Positions 1 to 6,422 of a stretch of DNA of 8,891 nucleotides are shown here, piece after piece. Under the pieces are notes generated by a model that was not told the origin of the DNA, searched no databases, and saw only the letters and a program-made list of their open reading frames with translations. Both the position numbers and the translations under genes were made by a program. How positions within the stretch are numbered: position 1 is the stretch's first letter; each line of letters starts with the position of its first letter. The stretch comes from Patescibacteria group bacterium (GTDB lineage Bacteria > Patescibacteriota > Minisyncoccia > Phycocordibacterales > XYD1-FULL-46-19), in the NCBI GenBank assembly GCA_030916795.1, contig JAUPVZ010000001.1:1-8891 (forward strand). Reading direction: 5' to 3'.

Positions 1-1200
1 AATAATTTGTCCTTTTTCTCTGGCCAATTCTTCAGTCAATTCAACCGGAAAGCCGTAAGTGGTAAAAAGGACGAAAGGATCTGTACCTTTGGCAAATTCT
101 TTCAAGCCATCACTAAGTGTTTTCTGAAACTTCGCCACTTCCCCGACAATAGTACCAACAATCATTTCATACTGTTTATCCAATTCTGGGTAGGGTTCCT
201 GATATTTACTTACTATAGTTGTCACCAGTGTGGCAATTTTGTCACTTGATAGCCCATGAGTATCAGTTTTCATAACGGCTCGGCGGATAAGGCGACGCAA
301 AACATAGCCCCGGTCAGTATTGCTAGGTAAAACACCATCAGCAATCATAAATACCGCCGTTCGAAAGTGGTCGGCAATAATCCGTTGATTTTTTTTGTTT
401 TCCGTTAGGCCGGCGGTCAAAATAATGATATCGCTAAACAAATCGGTATCATAAGCGGTTGTTTTGCCCTGCATAACAGCGGTGATGCGTTCTAAACCTG
501 CCCCAGTATCTACATTTTTTTTGGCGAGCTTGCCTATAACCTGCCCATCCTTTTTTTCATATTCCATAAACACATCATTCCAAATCTCCACCACATCTTC
601 TTTGTCCATAGCCGCTAGAAATTCATCTTTGGTTAGGTCACCTAAACCATTTTCGGTCAGGTCATAAAACATTTCCGTGTCAGGCCCGCAGGGACCATTG
701 TCTCCAGGACTCCACCAGTTGTCTTTGGCCCCGAGAAAATATATTCGGTTTTTGGGCAAGCCTAGAGATACCCAAATACCAGCCGATTCTTCGTCTTTTG
801 GGGCATTGTCGTCCCCTTCAAAACAGGTAACATACAAGCGGTTGATATCTAGACCCAAGCCCTCTTCCTTGGAAGTTAAAAATTCATAACTCCAAGCTAT
901 CGCCTCTTTTTTAAAATAGTCTCCTAAAGACCAATTGCCCATCATTTCAAAAAAGGAGAGATGGCGATTGTCGCCAATGTCTTCGAGGTCGCCTGTGCGC
1001 ACACATTTTTGAATATTTGCCAACCTTTTACCTTCTGGGTGGCTTTCGCCAAGCAGGTACGGCACGAGCGGTTGCATGCCAGCCGTGTTAAATAGTACCG
1101 ACGGGTCATTTTCTGGCACCAGTGGCGCGGATGGCAAAATAGCATGCCCGCGGCTTTTATAAAACTCTAAGAATTTTTGGCGGATTTCGTTGGATGTCAT
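1..1200 (-). CDS. alaS: Alanine--tRNA ligase (AlaRS), N-terminal 400 residues, cut by the window edge
   Basis: Class II aminoacyl-tRNA synthetase that charges tRNA-Ala with alanine in the cytoplasm. The frame is open for 400 codons from an ATG at 1198-1200 to the left edge, so the 3' end is missing. Motif 2 is clear at residues 79-95 (RHLSFFEMMGNWSLGDYF), the GDNGPCGP segment at 167-173, and motif 3 at 230-238 (VDTGAGLER). The tRNA-recognition region carries ADHFRTAVFMIADGV at 277-290 and RGYVLRRLIRRAV at 297-309. The start aligns with E. coli AlaRS (MTSNEIRQKFLEF against its N-terminus). The segment before motif 2 is shorter than in E. coli, lacking the GGKHN stretch. Editing and C-Ala domains would lie outside the window, so their presence cannot be judged. 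It lies 55 bp after mnmA. The Shine-Dalgarno is weak (AGG three bases from the ATG). Confidence 0.97.
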   Translation of the reverse strand, partial: MTSNEIRQKFLEFYKSRGHAILPSAPLVPENDPSVLFNTAGMQPLVPYLLGESHPEGKRLANIQKCVRTGDLEDIGDNRHLSFFEMMGNWSLGDYFKKEAIAWSYEFLTSKEEGLGLDINRLYVTCFEGDDNAPKDEESAGIWVSLGLPKNRIYFLGAKDNWWSPGDNGPCGPDTEMFYDLTENGLGDLTKDEFLAAMDKEDVVEIWNDVFMEYEKKDGQVIGKLAKKNVDTGAGLERITAVMQGKTTAYDTDLFSDIIILTAGLTENKKNQRIIADHFRTAVFMIADGVLPSNTDRGYVLRRLIRRAVMKTDTHGLSSDKIATLVTTIVSKYQEPYPELDKQYEMIVGTIVGEVAKFQKTLSDGLKEFAKGTDPFVLFTTYGFPVELTEELAREKGQII

Positions 1201-1206
1201 ATGCCT

Positions 1207-1234
1207 ATGGTAACAAAAATAAAATTGATTGCAA
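1207..1234 (-). promoter_or_regulatory. Possible weak promoter for alaS
   Basis: In the 55-bp gap between mnmA and alaS the minus strand shows TTGCAA (1229-1234), a 16-bp spacer, and TACCAT (1207-1212) preceded by TGT, which resembles an extended -10. Transcription would then start at or next to the alaS ATG, giving an almost leaderless mRNA. The -10 matches only four of six consensus bases, and read-through from mnmA is an equally good explanation. Confidence 0.25.
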
Positions 1235-1255
1235 AAAACTAACACTATTGGAATT

Positions 1256-2371
1256 TTAAGCAATAATTCCCCCGCCTAAACAAATCTCTCCATCATATAA
1301 AACCAATGATTGCCCTGGGGTCACACTAGTTTGTGGTGCAGAGAAATGAATTTTCCATTTGTCACCAATATTCTCTACTCTACACAAAACTAATGGCTGG
1401 TGATAACGAAACTGACAAGTATATTTTTTTTCATTATCTGGTCTAGCAGAAATCCAATTCACGTCCTCTAAATTGATAGATTTAGTTTGAGTTTGGCTCT
1501 CTTTAGGAATATTAGACACGACCAGTTGATTGTTCGATATATTTTTAGCCACCACAAAAAAAGGTTTATCTTTGGGACTTTTTTGTTTTATAGTAAATCC
1601 GTGGCGCTCGCCCAAGGTGTAAAACATTACTCCCCCGTGACTACCGATCACCTCGCCGGTTTCGGTCACTACTTCTCCTGGTTTTTCGGCTATAAATTCT
1701 CGTAAAAAATCTTTAACATCTAGTTTGCCAATAAAACACAAACCCTGGCTGTCTTTTTTGGTAGCGGTAGCGAGGCCAAACTTTTCCGCCAGTTTTCTAA
1801 CTTCTTTTTTTTGATATTCCCCAATCGGAAAGATAATGTGTTTTATTTGCTCAGTAGTTATATTCCAAATAAAATAAGTTTGGTCTTTCTCACTATCTAC
1901 CCCCATAACAAGCTGATTATTTTTAATACGGGCATAGTGGCCGGTGGCAACATAATCTGCCCCCTGTTCTGTCGCCCAGTCGTAAAAAGCTCCAAATTTG
2001 ACCATTTTGTTGCACATTACATCGGGGTTGGGGGTTCGGCCGGCTTTATATTCGGCAATCATATAGTCCACCACCCCTTGTTTATATTCGGCCGAGAGGT
2101 CGATAGTAACAAAGGGTATACCCAGGGTAGCGGCCACCCGCATAGCGTCGCGCCGATCGTCGCGCCAAGTGCAAACCTTTTGAAACTTTTCTTGGGGTGG
2201 TTCCCAAACTTTTATAAAAACACCTGTTACGTCATATCCACTAAACCCCTCTGGGGTCGGGCGACCAAATAATTTTTCAAAATTATTTGGATTAGCCTGC
2301 ACCAACAAAGCCGCCGACACCGAACTGTCGACCCCGCCGGATAGACCAACAAATACCTTTTCCTTATGCAT
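1256..2371 (-). CDS. mnmA: tRNA-specific 2-thiouridylase MnmA
   Basis: ATP-dependent enzyme that puts sulfur on C2 of wobble uridine 34 in tRNAs for Lys, Glu and Gln. The protein is 371 residues, close to the family norm. The PP-loop SGGVDSS is at residues 11-17. The two catalytic cysteines are present: C120 in TPNPDVMCNK and C212 in DSQGLCFIG. GRTPNPD and ATGHYARI are also typical, and the C-terminal beta-barrel ends in the usual GEICLGGGII. Compared with E. coli, about 18 extra residues lie between the PP-loop helix and GVFIKVW (roughly residues 26-45). The start is an ATG whose A is also the last base of the upstream stop codon (TAATG), with a Shine-Dalgarno eight bases upstream, so translation is probably coupled to the exonuclease gene. 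The sulfur donor system is not in the window. Confidence 0.97.
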   Translation of the reverse strand: MHKEKVFVGLSGGVDSSVSAALLVQANPNNFEKLFGRPTPEGFSGYDVTGVFIKVWEPPQEKFQKVCTWRDDRRDAMRVAATLGIPFVTIDLSAEYKQGVVDYMIAEYKAGRTPNPDVMCNKMVKFGAFYDWATEQGADYVATGHYARIKNNQLVMGVDSEKDQTYFIWNITTEQIKHIIFPIGEYQKKEVRKLAEKFGLATATKKDSQGLCFIGKLDVKDFLREFIAEKPGEVVTETGEVIGSHGGVMFYTLGERHGFTIKQKSPKDKPFFVVAKNISNNQLVVSNIPKESQTQTKSINLEDVNWISARPDNEKKYTCQFRYHQPLVLCRVENIGDKWKIHFSAPQTSVTPGQSLVLYDGEICLGGGIIA

Positions 2372-2925
2372 TACTTAATTCCTACCAGCTTTTTATATAT
2401 TTCAAAAGTAGTTTTGGCGTCCGACAGAGCCGTGTGGGCTTTTTCATTTTTGACCCCAAAATATTCCGCCAAACTCTCCAACTTAAAGCTTTGCACTTTT
2501 TCGTCGTGATAAAGCTTGGTAAAAGCCATCGAGAGGGTGTCCAGCTTGCCATAGTGCATCGTATTATGCACCCCTGATTTGGCAAAAGCGGCATCAATAA
2601 ACCGCCAGTCAAATAACATATTATGAGCAACAAAAGTGGCATCGGCCACCTTGGTAGCAAAATCTTTCATCACTGCCTCTAGATCTAGGGCAAAAAGCCA
2701 ATCGCCTTCGTTGTAGCCATTGACCCGAAGCGCATTGGGTTCGGCTGTCTCAATATGTTGGGGCTTAATTTTATAATCAAGCTCGTGGATAATCTCGAGT
2801 ATTGGCCCAGCGCCAGCTTGGCCTATTTGCTTTGCCACCACCACCCCCAGCTCAATAATCTCGTGGGTTAGTGGGTCAAAACCGGTTGTTTCCACATCAA
2901 TAAATGCCAAATTATGCTTTTTCAT
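2371..2925 (-). CDS. DnaQ-like (DEDDh) 3'-5' exonuclease, single domain
   Basis: Metal-dependent 3'-5' exonuclease of the RNase T / DNA polymerase III epsilon superfamily. Counting from the ATG at 2923-2925 the protein is 184 residues. All DEDDh residues are there: D10 and E12 in FIDVETTG (ExoI), D106 in AHNMLFDWRF (ExoII), and H164 and D169 in HTALSDAKTT (ExoIII). A TTG directly upstream could also serve as start, but the ATG is more likely. There is no polymerase fusion and no long tail like the E. coli epsilon part that binds the polymerase, so it may be a free-standing proofreader or a nuclease for single-stranded DNA or RNA; sequence alone does not decide. It is the first gene of a short unit with mnmA, which it overlaps by one base. 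No Shine-Dalgarno is visible; a promoter candidate lies about 30 bp upstream. Confidence 0.9.
   Translation of the reverse strand: MKKHNLAFIDVETTGFDPLTHEIIELGVVVAKQIGQAGAGPILEIIHELDYKIKPQHIETAEPNALRVNGYNEGDWLFALDLEAVMKDFATKVADATFVAHNMLFDWRFIDAAFAKSGVHNTMHYGKLDTLSMAFTKLYHDEKVQSFKLESLAEYFGVKNEKAHTALSDAKTTFEIYKKLVGIK
2380..2384 (-). promoter_or_regulatory. Shine-Dalgarno sequence of mnmA
   Basis: TAGGA on the minus strand, eight bases before the mnmA ATG and inside the last codons of the upstream exonuclease gene. It is the only clear Shine-Dalgarno sequence before a start codon in this window, and it supports the TAATG start of mnmA. Confidence 0.6.
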
Positions 2926-2954
2926 CAAGTAAAATTAAAATTTCAATACTGCCT

Positions 2955-2963
2955 ATTCTAGCA
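2955..2963 (-). promoter_or_regulatory. Extended -10 promoter candidate for the exonuclease-mnmA unit
   Basis: The minus strand between mltG and the exonuclease gene reads TGCTAGAAT, which fits the extended -10 form TGnTATAAT with one mismatch. No good -35 lies 16-18 bp upstream, as is common for extended -10 promoters. Transcription would start near 2948, leaving a leader of about 22 nt before the ATG at 2925. Confidence 0.4.
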
Positions 2964-2985
2964 TATTTTTAGCCCCCCAAAACAG

Positions 2986-4032
2986 TTAGGGCAAATATTT
3001 ATTTTTATATTTTAGATGCTCATCATACGTTCTGGCATAGTGCATCTGGCTACGCATATCAGACAAATAAAACCAATAGGGACTCATTTCTGGGTACAAA
3101 GCCGCTTCGATCGAATCAATACTTGGGCTAGCAATCGGGCCCGGCGGTAGTCCCTCATAACGATAAGTATTATATGGTGAGTCAAACTGTAGATCTTTAC
3201 GGGTCAAATCAAAAGTATTTTTGCCAAATATATAAGGGAATACTGCATCTACTTGCAGCTTCATCCCCGCCTCTATCCGCTTCCATAAAATACCAGAAAT
3301 TACCCGTCTCGATTCTGAAGTAATCCCCTCTTTCTCAATAATGGAAGCCATGGTAATAATTTCTTCGAGAGATCTCCCCGATATACCAACATCCTTGCGA
3401 AAGGGGTCAATCTTATCTTCAAAATTTTGGCGCATCTCCTCTACCACATCGTCCTCGGTGGCAGTTGGGGCAAAGAAATATGTATCAGGGAAAAGAAAAC
3501 CTTCTTGGCCTCGGGTCAAGAGAGTGTAGCGACCACGGTTAAAATTAGGCAACTTTTTCTCTAATAGTTTACCCATCTGGGCCAAGGTCAAACCTTCGGG
3601 AATAGTAACCCTGATATATTCCACCCCGAGGTTGCCCCGAGACACTCGCCACACCACGGTCCAAAGCGGTAATTTGGCTTCAAAAAAGTATTCCCCAGCT
3701 ATAACATTGTCCCCATCGCCGAGACCCAATTTGTACATCATCTTCATCGCTGTGACAGATTTGATAACCTGCTTCTCTTTTAGGGCCTCCGCCGCGGTCT
3801 GGATTGAGGCACCCTTTTCTATCTCGATAAATTCCTTGATAGGGAAATCCTTTGGGGCACTAAAAAAAGATATGTAAGTCCCAAACAACAAAACAATAGC
3901 CACTGCACATATAGTGATAGCAATGTTTCGATGATTAGGAATTATCCTAGTAAACAAGTAGCCGGTCAGACGGTCAATCTTTGCTAAAAAAGTACTCGCC
4001 TCTTTGGCTGGGGTGTTATTTATTGGATCCAT
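2986..4032 (-). CDS. mltG: Endolytic murein transglycosylase MltG (YceG-like)
   Basis: Inner-membrane lytic transglycosylase that cuts nascent peptidoglycan strands and is thought to end glycan chain growth. The protein is 348 residues, usual for the family. About 36 cytoplasmic residues are followed by one membrane segment at 37-57 and an extracytoplasmic part. The first half has a LysM-like region, then IPEGLTLAQMGKLL at 144-157, EGFLFPDTYFF at 177-187, and the catalytic ASIIEKE at 229-235, where E233 matches E. coli E218. The family signature SPYNTYRYEGLPPGPIASPS is at 285-304. The ATG start gives a normal N-terminus but has no visible Shine-Dalgarno. It follows the membrane-protein gene by 14 bp and so probably shares its transcript. 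Nearby tRNA genes suggest no specific link to wall synthesis. Confidence 0.95.
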   Translation of the reverse strand: MDPINNTPAKEASTFLAKIDRLTGYLFTRIIPNHRNIAITICAVAIVLLFGTYISFFSAPKDFPIKEFIEIEKGASIQTAAEALKEKQVIKSVTAMKMMYKLGLGDGDNVIAGEYFFEAKLPLWTVVWRVSRGNLGVEYIRVTIPEGLTLAQMGKLLEKKLPNFNRGRYTLLTRGQEGFLFPDTYFFAPTATEDDVVEEMRQNFEDKIDPFRKDVGISGRSLEEIITMASIIEKEGITSESRRVISGILWKRIEAGMKLQVDAVFPYIFGKNTFDLTRKDLQFDSPYNTYRYEGLPPGPIASPSIDSIEAALYPEMSPYWFYLSDMRSQMHYARTYDEHLKYKNKYLP

Positions 4033-4046
4033 AGAAATATTTTATA

Positions 4047-5282
4047 TTATACAGGCAAATTGCCGGGCGGTTCTGCCCGTTTAGACTCAATCCGACCAAG
4101 CGATGGTGTAGAGGCCACTTGCCCTGGGAATCTAAAAACTGTCGCCAACTCTTCGGAAGTCAAAATCATTGGTTCAAACTTATATGGATCATAAAAATAG
4201 GACCGTTTCCGATAGGCATCAAAAAATTCCCATTTGATCCTCTTGGTGCGGCGGCCGGTCATATCTTGCCACGGGTAATCGAACCCAACCCGTTTGGCCA
4301 GTTTAAAGCCATTTAAATGGGGTGAACCATACTGTTTGATACTACCAATAATACCCATGATTATTCCTGGGTTAAACTTTTCTTTTTTAGAGAGATAGAC
4401 GACCCGATAGCCGCAATCAAACGCTGGTTTACCCAGACTGCGTGCAATCGCCTCGGCCACAATTTTCTCTTGTGGGGTTTGGCTAAATTTGGCCAAGTTA
4501 AATTCACCCTCTTTTGTTTTAACATCACGCTTTTGCAATTTTTCTATTTCGGCCTTGGCGCCATCTTTCCATTCTGCTTTTTTGAACCAACTCCCCTTTT
4601 TAGCAAATCTTTTTTTCGCATCCATCACTGGTATCTGTAACCACAGTTGCTCGCTCGGGCCAATCGAGCCCAAAACCTCTAGCACCGGGGTCAGCGGGTC
4701 AACTTTATTTTCTTCCTCCATCTCTTTGTCTAAACCATAATCAACATAAGTTTTGAGTGGATAAAAATCTTCTTTGCTTAGTTTTAGATTTGTGGCCCAT
4801 ATTTCCCAGTCACTACCCTCAGCGCCATAGTTTACCCCCATCGTATAATCTTCGGCCTCAAAAATTTCCGCCATTGGGTATTGGGAATAGACCTGTGCCT
4901 CTACCGCATTGCGAAATTTTTTGGGCGTTCTAATATAAAAATGAATTTCCCCCCCAAAAGAAGCTATCTCTAAAGAAAACCAAGTTCGAACAAAGCCCTT
5001 CCACCAGCGGTCAATAAAGGTACCGTCGTTACCTTGTTGGAATATTTGTACCACTACTTCCATGGCTTGTGGAGGTTTGGTTACTTCGCGTGGTATTCTA
5101 ACCTCTAGGAGGTTCCACTCGAGATTTTTTATATACAATGCTTGGATATACGATAGCCAATTACGCCAAACCACTGGCACCATAATAAGCGGTAAAATAT
5201 ACCACAAAACAATCGGCGCGCGACCCAGTGCACCAAAAAGCTGCGATTTTATTGCCAGCAAATACAACTCACTTAAGTCCAT
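4047..5282 (-). CDS. Single-pass membrane protein of unknown function, resembling the N-terminal part of CPR VirB4/HerA-like ATPases
   Basis: Function not known. The 411-residue protein has a short N-terminal stretch, one membrane segment at about 22-39 (PIVLWYILPLIMVPVVW) and a large soluble domain. That domain contains FIDRWWKGFVRTWFSLEIAS at 89-108, HFYIRTPKKFRNAVEAQVYS at 114-133, a charged segment at 226-260, and EELATVFRFPGQVASTPSLG at 377-396, ending in SKRAEPPGNLPV. From memory, similar segments stand in front of the P-loop ATPase domain in type IV secretion-like proteins of CPR bacteria (a DUF8128-like region); I could not check this. No Walker A motif is present, and the protein stops where that domain would begin. 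The ATG start is the only one near the N-terminus, as an in-frame stop lies just upstream. It sits in the loop of a perfect inverted repeat and has no Shine-Dalgarno. mltG follows 14 bp downstream. Confidence 0.85.
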   Translation of the reverse strand: MDLSELYLLAIKSQLFGALGRAPIVLWYILPLIMVPVVWRNWLSYIQALYIKNLEWNLLEVRIPREVTKPPQAMEVVVQIFQQGNDGTFIDRWWKGFVRTWFSLEIASFGGEIHFYIRTPKKFRNAVEAQVYSQYPMAEIFEAEDYTMGVNYGAEGSDWEIWATNLKLSKEDFYPLKTYVDYGLDKEMEEENKVDPLTPVLEVLGSIGPSEQLWLQIPVMDAKKRFAKKGSWFKKAEWKDGAKAEIEKLQKRDVKTKEGEFNLAKFSQTPQEKIVAEAIARSLGKPAFDCGYRVVYLSKKEKFNPGIIMGIIGSIKQYGSPHLNGFKLAKRVGFDYPWQDMTGRRTKRIKWEFFDAYRKRSYFYDPYKFEPMILTSEELATVFRFPGQVASTPSLGRIESKRAEPPGNLPV

Positions 5283-5295
5283 ATAGACTTAAGTG
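5270..5295 (-). promoter_or_regulatory. Perfect 10-bp inverted repeat with the start codon of the membrane-protein gene in its loop
   Basis: On the minus strand CACTTAAGTC is followed by the six bases TATATG and then the exact reverse complement GACTTAAGTG. The ATG in the loop is the start codon at 5280-5282, and the 3' arm covers codons 2 to 5. Each arm also holds the 8-bp palindrome ACTTAAGT, so the site could act as RNA (hairpin at the initiation region) or as DNA (paired operator). It is not a terminator, since no T-run follows. Confidence 0.6.
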
Positions 5296-5317
5296 TAAAC
5301 GAAAAACAAATTAAGAG

Positions 5318-5332
5318 CTAGCTCTAAGCTAG
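5318..5332 (-). repeat. 6-bp inverted repeat around the stop codon of the sigma-like gene
   Basis: CTAGCT and AGCTAG flank the TAG stop codon on the minus strand, so the stop forms the three-base loop. The same bases also form the 12-bp palindrome AGAGCTAGCTCT at 5314-5325. A T-rich stretch (TTTGTTTTTCGTTT) follows, but with an offset of several bases and an AT-rich stem, so it is at best a weak terminator. Confidence 0.35.
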
Positions 5333-6370
5333 TGTATAACGGCCCTTGGTATCTTTAGAAAAATATTTAGCGTTTTGGAGATTTACCAAAATAGTATTTT
5401 CTTTCACGTGTCGCTCTTTCAACACCCTAGTGATAACCTCGTCGCGGTTTAGCGGACCATCTTTTTTGAGAATTTCGCGGATAACATCTAGTACTACTCC
5501 ACGGGAATAGCCCCACTCGGAAAGCGCATATAGACCACGTCCCACTAGGACAAAACGGCCATCCTTGATTAGCTCATTGTGGCAGGTAGCAGGGTGAGCA
5601 TTTTTGCCGAACAGTCTCTGGATACCTTTGGCTACCTCCTCAAAGTGCATTGGTGAACCATGTTGGCGCAAAACAAGGTACGCATAATCCCGAATACCGC
5701 GCATTTTAACATTTGGCGATTTAGACAGGCCCCACTCACCGAGAGGGTTTTGATCAATAAGTTTAGAAATCTTTAGCCACTTGTGAGCCAAGATTTCATT
5801 ATCAATAGCCGACTTGTCAGCAATTTCTTTAACCTCTTTTAGAAGATTATTAATTAAAACATTTTCTGTAATCAAATCGGTATCGGAAATATTTTTAGCC
5901 AACTTGCGGAGAGAAGTCTGGATAGACTCAGCCACCTTCACATTGGTGGTCCAGCGATGATTAAATTCATCATCTTCTTTTAATTTGGTAAAGGCATCGG
6001 CTAATACCAAAACAAAGTGGAGGTGGTTTTGCGTCGATTTGTCGGCAGTAATAGCCCCCAGAAACTCTGTTTCGTGCACTATTCCACCATGAGTATCCAT
6101 AATGTCTTTTATCTCCGAGACAACAGTGGTAATACTTTTGTAGGCGTCAGACTTTTTAATCGCATTGATAGAAAAATTCTCGATTTGGCGAACTCGTTCC
6201 CGAGTAATGCCGTACTCTGAGCCAATCGCTTCTAAGGTTAGACAAACCGAATTTTTACCCAAGCCGTAGCGCTTGGTGACCACGTCTTGAGCCCGTTCCG
6301 ACAGCACAGCTAAAAGGCGCTTGGTAATATCCTTTGGTTTAAATGTGATCACTTCTTGGGTCTTTTTCAT
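5324..6370 (-). CDS. Sigma-70 region 4 / HARE-HTH fusion protein, probable transcription regulator
   Basis: A 348-residue cytoplasmic protein. Residues 17-74 look like sigma-70 region 4: LSERAQDVVTKRYGLG, then LTLEAIGSEYGITRERVRQI with the region 4.2 helix-turn-helix that reads -35 elements. Regions 2 and 3 are absent, so it is not a complete sigma factor. Residues 80-145 may form a winged helix (MDTHGGIVHETEFLGAI, then KEDDEFNHRW). Residues 224-287 fit a HARE-HTH domain (LRQHGSPMHFEEVAKGIQ, then GRFVLVGRGLYALSEWG), the fold also found in the RNA polymerase delta subunit, and 288-347 look like another winged helix. It may bind RNA polymerase or promoter DNA; the targets are unknown. The ATG start gives a natural N-terminus before the HTH. 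A good promoter lies just upstream; no Shine-Dalgarno is visible. The membrane-protein gene follows after 41 bp. Confidence 0.88.
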   Translation of the reverse strand: MKKTQEVITFKPKDITKRLLAVLSERAQDVVTKRYGLGKNSVCLTLEAIGSEYGITRERVRQIENFSINAIKKSDAYKSITTVVSEIKDIMDTHGGIVHETEFLGAITADKSTQNHLHFVLVLADAFTKLKEDDEFNHRWTTNVKVAESIQTSLRKLAKNISDTDLITENVLINNLLKEVKEIADKSAIDNEILAHKWLKISKLIDQNPLGEWGLSKSPNVKMRGIRDYAYLVLRQHGSPMHFEEVAKGIQRLFGKNAHPATCHNELIKDGRFVLVGRGLYALSEWGYSRGVVLDVIREILKKDGPLNRDEVITRVLKERHVKENTILVNLQNAKYFSKDTKGRYTLA

Positions 6371-6392
6371 AATTTATTTATTAATTACTACC

Positions 6393-6420
6393 ATTATATC
6401 TAATATATGTCAATATTCAA
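6393..6420 (-). promoter_or_regulatory. Promoter of the sigma-like gene
   Basis: The minus strand between leuS and the sigma-like gene has a perfect -10 TATAAT (6393-6398), a 16-bp spacer and TTGAAT (6415-6420) as -35. A perfect TTGACA (6408-6413) is also present but only nine bases from the -10, too close to pair with it. Transcription would start near 6386, leaving a leader of about 16 nt without a Shine-Dalgarno. It may drive the sigma-like gene, the membrane-protein gene and mltG. Confidence 0.55.
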
Positions 6421-6422
6421 GC

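Noticed and set aside
942..1145. 67-codon minus-strand frame inside alaS
   Set aside because: It is a shadow of alaS in another frame with no family features.
2147..2166. Direct repeat of GGCGCGAC in mnmA
   Set aside because: It follows from the protein sequence WRDDRRDA and is too short to mean more.
1811..2272. 153-codon plus-strand frame opposite mnmA
   Set aside because: It is antisense to a well-conserved gene, and its sequence is of the kind produced by reading a coding strand backwards.
2382..2660. 92-codon minus-strand frame inside the exonuclease gene
   Set aside because: It is out of frame with a gene that has all DEDDh catalytic residues.
4046..4051. TATAAT 13 bases before the mltG start
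   Set aside because: It overlaps the stop codon of the upstream gene, has no -35 at a fitting distance, and the genes are only 14 bp apart, so read-through is more likely.
4050..4079. Two small GC-rich hairpins (CGGGC/GCCCG and GGCA/TGCC) at the end of the membrane-protein gene
   Set aside because: The stems are only four to five bp, lie in coding sequence, and no T-run follows, so they do not make a terminator.
6393..6413. TTGACA and TATAAT as one perfect promoter pair before the sigma-like gene
   Set aside because: The spacer is only nine bases; 16 to 18 are needed. The TTGAAT further upstream is the better -35.
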